64,000 bases of DNA from the NCBI GenBank assembly GCA_964458495.1, contig CAYWJB010000020.1, positions 1 to 64,000 of the forward strand, given 5' to 3'. The stretch comes from JANWVO01 sp964458495. GTDB lineage: Bacteria; Acidobacteriota; Terriglobia; Bryobacterales; Bryobacteraceae. The position numbers and the translations under genes were made by a program. The notes beneath the pieces are model-generated. The model ran no database searches and was not told where the DNA came from. It worked only from the letters and a program-made list of their open reading frames with translations. Below, piece after piece: positions 58,980-64,000 of the stretch (position 1 is the stretch's first letter; every line of letters begins with the position of its first letter).

Positions 58980-60644
58980 ATGCGGTTCCGGCCGTTCGCA
59001 GCCGCGGCGCTGTTGCTGGCCCAGCCAGCGGAAGGCCCAATCGTGTTTGAGGAGATCGCCGCGAGGGCAGGGCTTGTGTTTCGCGCCGATTCCTGCCCGA
59101 CGCCGAACAAGAACCAGCCGGAGACGATGGTGGCGGGGGTGGCGTTGCTCGACTACGACGGCGACGGCTGGCTGGACGTCTACCTGGTGAACGGGGCGGC
59201 GATTCCTTCGCTCGAGAAGGAGTCGCCAAAGTACTTCAACCGGCTGTTCCGCAACAACAGGGACCTGACGTTCACCGATGTGACCGGGAAGGCGGGCGTG
59301 GCGGGCTCAGGCTACGGCATGGGCGCGGCGGCAGGCGACTATGACAACGACGGGCGCCCGGACCTGTATGTGGCCAATGTGAACGGCAATCAGCTGTTCC
59401 GCAACAACGGCGATGGCACGTTCACCGATGTGACGCGCAAAGCCGGAGTGGCGGGCGGCGTACACAACGGGCGCAAGATGTGGACCGTGGCCGCAGGCTG
59501 GCTCGATTACGACAACGACGGCTGGCAGGATCTGTTCCTTTCCAACTACTGCGTGTGGGAAGCGAACAAAGACCCGGTTTGCGGCCCGTCGCCGCAATTG
59601 CGCGCCTACTGCCACCCGCGAATGTACGACCCTCTGCCCAACACGCTGTACCGCAACAACGGCGACGGCACGTTCACCGATGTTTCGGCGCAGACGGGCA
59701 TCGGGCGCCACTTCGGCAAGGGCATGGGAGTGGCTTTCGCCGACTTCGACGGCGACGGCTACACGGACATCTTCGTCGCCAACGACACCACGCCCAACTT
59801 CTTCTTCCGCAACATCGGGGGCAAGCGGTTCGAGGAGTCGGCGCTTGCCCTGGGCGTGGCCATGACCGAGGATTCGCGCGTGCTGTCGGGCATGGGGGCC
59901 GATTTCCGCGACGTGGACAACGACGGGCGGCCGGACATCTGGCACACGGCGCTGGAGTATGAGACGTTCCCGCTGTTCACGGCCCTGCAGGGCGGGTTCA
60001 CGGACGCGACGCGCACCTCGGGGCTGGCGCGGCTGACGCGGCCGCTGTCAGGCTGGTCGAACTTCATCGCGGATCTCGACAACGACGGATGGAAGGACCT
60101 GTTCGCCGCCCGCGCCAATGTGCTGGACAACGTGGAGCAGATCACGGCGCGCCCTTACCCGGAGCCGAACTCGGTGTTCCGCAACCTGGGGCGGACGCCG
60201 GTCCGGTTCGAGGACGTCTCGCGGGGGGCGGGAGCGGATTTCCAGAAGCCGGCGGCACACCGCGGGGCGGCCTTCGGCGATCTGGACAACGACGGGCGGC
60301 TGGATGCCGTGGTCACGGTGCTCAACGGGGAAGCGAGGCTGTTTCATAATGTGACGCGCAACGGCAACCACTGGCTGATGCTGCGGCTCGAGGGGCGCAA
60401 GTCGAACCGCATGGGGCTGGGCGCGACGGTGCGGGTGGAGACTTCGAGCGGTCTCACGCTTTACAACCAGGCCACCACTTCCACCGGATATGAGGCGAGC
60501 TCGGACGCGCGTGTGCATTTCGGGCTGGGACGGGACGGTGTGGCGCGGCGCGTGGAGATCCGGTGGCCTTCGGGCGTGCGGCAGGTGCTGGAGAATGTGC
60601 GCGCCGGTCAGATCCTTGCGGTGGTGGAAGGTCTTCCGCAGTGA
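58980..60644 (+). CDS. CRTAC1-like FG-GAP/VCBS repeat protein with ASPIC/UnbV domain
   Basis: The 554-residue exported protein has a short signal peptide (1-18). Repeated calcium-binding FG-GAP motifs of the type DYDGDGWLDVYLVN, DYDNDGRPDLYVAN and DFDGDGYTDIFVAN, each followed by FRNNGDGTFTDV, suggest a seven-bladed propeller. A C-terminal ASPIC/UnbV domain (about 470-550) contains GATVRVETSSG and VEIRWPSGVRQVLENV. Such proteins are numerous in Acidobacteria and Planctomycetes. Binding rather than catalysis is expected. Confidence 0.9.
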   Translation: MRFRPFAAAALLLAQPAEGPIVFEEIAARAGLVFRADSCPTPNKNQPETMVAGVALLDYDGDGWLDVYLVNGAAIPSLEKESPKYFNRLFRNNRDLTFTDVTGKAGVAGSGYGMGAAAGDYDNDGRPDLYVANVNGNQLFRNNGDGTFTDVTRKAGVAGGVHNGRKMWTVAAGWLDYDNDGWQDLFLSNYCVWEANKDPVCGPSPQLRAYCHPRMYDPLPNTLYRNNGDGTFTDVSAQTGIGRHFGKGMGVAFADFDGDGYTDIFVANDTTPNFFFRNIGGKRFEESALALGVAMTEDSRVLSGMGADFRDVDNDGRPDIWHTALEYETFPLFTALQGGFTDATRTSGLARLTRPLSGWSNFIADLDNDGWKDLFAARANVLDNVEQITARPYPEPNSVFRNLGRTPVRFEDVSRGAGADFQKPAAHRGAAFGDLDNDGRLDAVVTVLNGEARLFHNVTRNGNHWLMLRLEGRKSNRMGLGATVRVETSSGLTLYNQATTSTGYEASSDARVHFGLGRDGVARRVEIRWPSGVRQVLENVRAGQILAVVEGLPQ

Positions 60645-60812
60645 AGCGCCGCCGGCTCTCCCGTGGGCGGGCGGGGTGCGCCGGAAAGGGATGGGATCTC
60701 GAGTCGAAACACTGGTATATCAGTCATTTTCGGTCTTTGTAACGAATTATTAACAAGCCTTGATGTCAGGCCAGAGTAGTGGTAGGCTTGGTAGAGCAGG
60801 GGTAGATTACAA

Positions 60813-63800
60813 AATGTCAACCAAGCAACTCGCTACCACCTTTGTCATTCTTGTCAGCCTTCTGGCCATGTCTGCCAGCGGGCAAACCATCACTGGCGCC
60901 ATTACGGGCACCGTCACCGATCCTTCGGGCGCGATCGTACCGAATGTGAAGGTGGCGGCAACCAATGTGGCGACGAACCTCTCCTATGACACGCAGACCA
61001 ACGAAGCGGGCGTGTACAACCTGCTGTTCCTGCCTGTCGGGGATTACACGCTGAGCGTGGCAGCCCAGGGCTTCAAGCGCAGCACGCTGGGTCCATTCAA
61101 GCTGGAAGTGAACCAGGTTGCGCGCGTGGACGTGAAGCTGGAAGTCGGCGACACGACCCAGACGGTGGAAGTCCGCGACATCGCGCCGATCCTGCAAACA
61201 GAATCGACGCAAACCGGCGACACGCTGTCGTCGCAGAAGCTGACGTCGCTGCCGCTGAAGGGGCGCAACTTCGTGGCGATGACGCTGCTGATTCCGGGCG
61301 CGGTCTCGCCGAACCCGGAGGCGACCAACAACCGCTTCGGCGCGCGCCCTTATGTGAACGGCAACCGGGAGCAGACCAACAACTTCATGCTGGACGGCAT
61401 TGACGTGAACGACTCGATCGACAACCGCGTCGGGTATTCGCCGAACGTGGATGCGCTCGAGGAGGTGAAGGTGCTGACCGGCAACATGGGCGCCGACTAC
61501 GGCAACGCCGGGGGCGCGACGGTCATGCTCACGATGAAGAGCGGCACCAACCAGTTCCGGGGCAACGTGTTCGAGTTTCTGCGCAACGAGAAGCTGGACG
61601 CCAACGGCTTCTTCCGCAACCGCAATGTCAACACGGCGAAGAGAACCGGCTTCAAGCGCAACATCTTCGGCGGGACGCTGGGCGGCCCGATCCGGAGGGA
61701 CAAAGCGTTCTTCTTCGTCAACTACGAGGGAACCGAGCAGCGTGCCAGCGGTCCGGCGGCGGCGAGCGTCGCTCCGGCAGCCTGGCGCAACGGCGATCTG
61801 AGCCAGTTCCCGAACGTGATCCGCGATCCGCAGGCCGGCGGGGCGCCGTTCCCCAACAAGCAGATCCCGCAAGCGCGGATCGTCAATCCGGTGGCGAAGA
61901 AGCTGTTCTCCAGCCCCGACCTCTATCCGCTGCCGAATCAGGCGGGCGCGGGCGCGCTGGGAGTGAGCGGCAACTATGCGTCGTCATCGGCCAGCAAGTT
62001 GAAGAACCATCAGGGGGACGCCAAAATCGACTACCGGTTTGGCGACAAGGACAATCTGTCGGGGCGCTTCAGCTGGGGCGAGTACGAGAGCGTCGGCAGC
62101 CGCACGGCGTTGCCGGTCAACATGACGTCGGGCCAGCTTGGGCCCACACGCTCGGGCGTCATCAACTGGGTGCGCACCTTCTCGCCGACCATCGTGAACG
62201 AGGCCCGCGTGGGGTTCTCGCGGATCATCATCAAGGACACCACCATCGACTGGTCCGGCAAGCTCGGCACGAGTGGCAACCAGACGTTCGGCATCCCGGG
62301 CGGCCAGTCCGTGGCCGGGCTCAGCTCGGTGAGCCTCGGCAGCGGCCTCACCTCGGTCGGCGCCAGCGGCATCTTCTCCAACACCGCTGACAACAAGTAC
62401 ACCTACTATGACAACCTGACCTGGCAGAAGGGCCGCCAGTTGATCAAGATGGGCGCGCAGTTCATGCGCTATCAGCAGAACCGGTACTACTCCGGCAACA
62501 ACGGCGTGCTCGGCCTGTTCAGCTACAACGGCACTTACACGGGGCTCGATTATGCGGACTTCCTGCTCGACCAGCTTGCTTCGAAGGGCCGCGGCTCGGC
62601 GACTGGCACCTGGGGCCACCGCTTCTGGCGCTCGGCGTTTTTCGTCCAGGACGACTGGAAGCTGGCGCCGAACTTCACGCTGAACGTCGGCTTGCGGTAT
62701 GAGTACATGCAGCCGATCTATGAAGTGGCGGACCGCCAGGTGAACGTGAACACCTACACAGGCGAGCTGATGTATGCAGGCAAGAACGGCAACAGCCGGG
62801 CGCTGTACCGCCCGTACAAGAACCAGTGGATGCCGCGCATCGGCTTCGCGTGGACGCCGGGCATTCTGAACAACAAGCTGGTGATGCGCGCGGGCTGGGC
62901 CTATATGAGCTTCATGGAAGGCACGGGCGCGAATCTCCGGCTGCCGCTGAACCCGCCGTTCTTCATCGAGACCAACTTCTCCTACGACGTCAACAACCCG
63001 GGCTCGATCACGACCGGATTCGCCGACGTGGTCACCGCCGACCTGCGGCTGGACATGCCGCGTCCGGCGGGCACGGTCACGCCGCAGTTGCAGGGGCGCG
63101 CGTGGGACCTCGACCTGCGGCCGCAAACCACGTCGCAGGTCAACTTCACGCTGGAATACCAGCTGGACAACGCCACGTCGCTGTCGGCGGGCTACGTCGG
63201 ACAGAAGGGCACGCACCTGGTGGCGCCCGTGGAAGCCAACCAGCCGCTGCCCGGCACCGGTCCTGTCTCGACCTGGCCGAACCTGAACCTCCGCCGTCCG
63301 CTGATCAACAAACTGCCGAACCTCGGCAATATCGCGCGGACGGAATCTTCGGCCACGATGGACTACCACTCGCTGCAGCTCTCGGCGCGCCGCCGCTACA
63401 CGGCCGGACTGGAGCTGCTCGCCAGCTACACCTTCGGCAAGACGCTCACCGACAACCTCGGCTACTACGGCAGCGGGTTCACCCAAGGCGAAGGCGCTTA
63501 CTGGCAGAACGCCTACGACCGCAGGGCCAACCGCGGCCGGGCGTTCTTCGACGCGCGCCACAACCTCAGCATCGGCGGCCTGTACGAGCTGCCGTTCGGC
63601 AAGGGCAAGAAGTTCGGCTCCGACATGCCGAAGGCGGCGGACCTGCTGCTCGGCGGCTGGAACATCAACTCGATGGTGCTGGCCCACAGCGGCTTCCCGA
63701 TCACCGTGCGCGCGCTCGACCGCACCAGCCAGGCGGTGCGCGGCAACGTGCGCGCCAACCGGTTCCGTCCGCTCGTGAAGAACGAGGCGCTCGTCAACGT

Positions 63801-64000
63801 CGACAATTTCTTCGGCCTGCCGACGGACACGGCTTCGCGGACGGCGTTCTTCTGCCCGGCGGGTGTCGATGACGGCAAGTGCCCCTACGGCAACCCCGGC
63901 GACGGGCTGTTCGGCACCGCCAGCATCGGCACGGAACAGGCGCCGAGCTTCTTCTCGATGGACTTCTCCATCGGCAAGAAGTTCTACGTCACCGAGTCGA
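60813..64000 (+). CDS. Oar-type TonB-dependent receptor, cut by window end
   Basis: The frame runs from an ATG at 60813 with no stop to the window end (about 1,062 codons seen). A signal peptide (about 1-24) is followed by a carboxypeptidase-regulatory-like beta-sandwich (about 27-110, GAITGTVTDPSGAIVPNVKV). A plug follows with RPYVNGNREQTNNFMLDGID and GADYGNAGGATVMLTMKSGT, then a large Oar-like barrel. These receptors are expanded in Acidobacteria and take up oligosaccharides or peptides. The region 60700-60790 upstream is AT-rich and probably holds the promoter. Confidence 0.9.

Overview
The window is about 64 kb of high-GC DNA that looks like an Acidobacteriota chromosome, most likely from the Bryobacterales/Solibacter branch. 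This placement is an inference from family content: a VWFA-related Acidobacterial-type secreted protein, a CRTAC1-like FG-GAP/ASPIC-UnbV protein, a large Oar-type TonB-dependent receptor with a carboxypeptidase-regulatory-like N-terminus, DUF2203, a PEP-CTERM protein and a TPR lipoprotein-type protein. No rRNA or tRNA gene was recognised.

Region 1 (1-19.1 kb) is motility. After a PEP-CTERM exported protein (minus strand), a minus-strand operon runs fliK-flgD-flgE-fliN-fliO-fliP-fliQ-fliR-flhB-flhA-flhF-fliA-fliN-like. It encodes hook parts, the export gate, FlhF, the flagellar sigma factor and a second SpoA-domain switch protein. Diverging from fliK is a plus-strand rod/ring operon, flgF-flgG-flgA-flgH-flgI-flgJ. 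The 214-bp gap between the operons holds two back-to-back sigma-54 (-24/-12) promoters placed so close to the start codons that both transcripts should be almost leaderless. Each gap of 75 bp or more inside the minus-strand operon is filled by a short open frame that overlaps the downstream gene, and usually also the upstream one, in ATGA/GTGA style. This may be a relay of coupling ORFs.

Region 2 (19.1-24.5 kb) starts with decayed IS630-like and IS3-like transposases directly after flgJ. It continues with a FecR-domain exported protein, a small ABM monooxygenase, a GT39-type membrane protein and a REP-associated tyrosine transposase (RAYT) bracketed by a 20-bp inverted pair.

Region 3 (24.5-31.9 kb) is a minus-strand housekeeping run: ppdK, glyS, glyQ, recO and an FAH-family hydrolase.

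Region 4 (31.9-39.4 kb) is accessory. A gene-free island holds seven copies of a two-stem hairpin repeat, and an eighth copy lies at the window start; paired base changes keep the inner stems intact. It is followed by a low-GC tract, a tyrosine recombinase that lacks its catalytic C-terminus, two polyisoprenyl-type glycosyltransferases, two methyltransferase-like proteins, a copper-binding-domain protein and a frameshifted glutaryl-CoA dehydrogenase relic.

Region 5 (39.5-50 kb) is metabolic: glgX, a DUF2339 membrane protein, gamma-glutamyltransferase, an alpha/beta hydrolase, a Gfo/Idh/MocA oxidoreductase, a small membrane protein behind a candidate sigma-28 promoter, and a LarA-like (DUF2088) protein. 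It ends in a seven-unit array of TGGC-loop hairpins.

Region 6 (50-64 kb) is envelope and signalling: a ZnuD-like TonB receptor with a His-rich loop, DUF2203, a hybrid histidine kinase whose receiver has Glu at the phosphoacceptor site, a VWFA-domain protein coupled to a TPR protein, the CRTAC1-like protein, and a TonB/Oar receptor cut by the window end.
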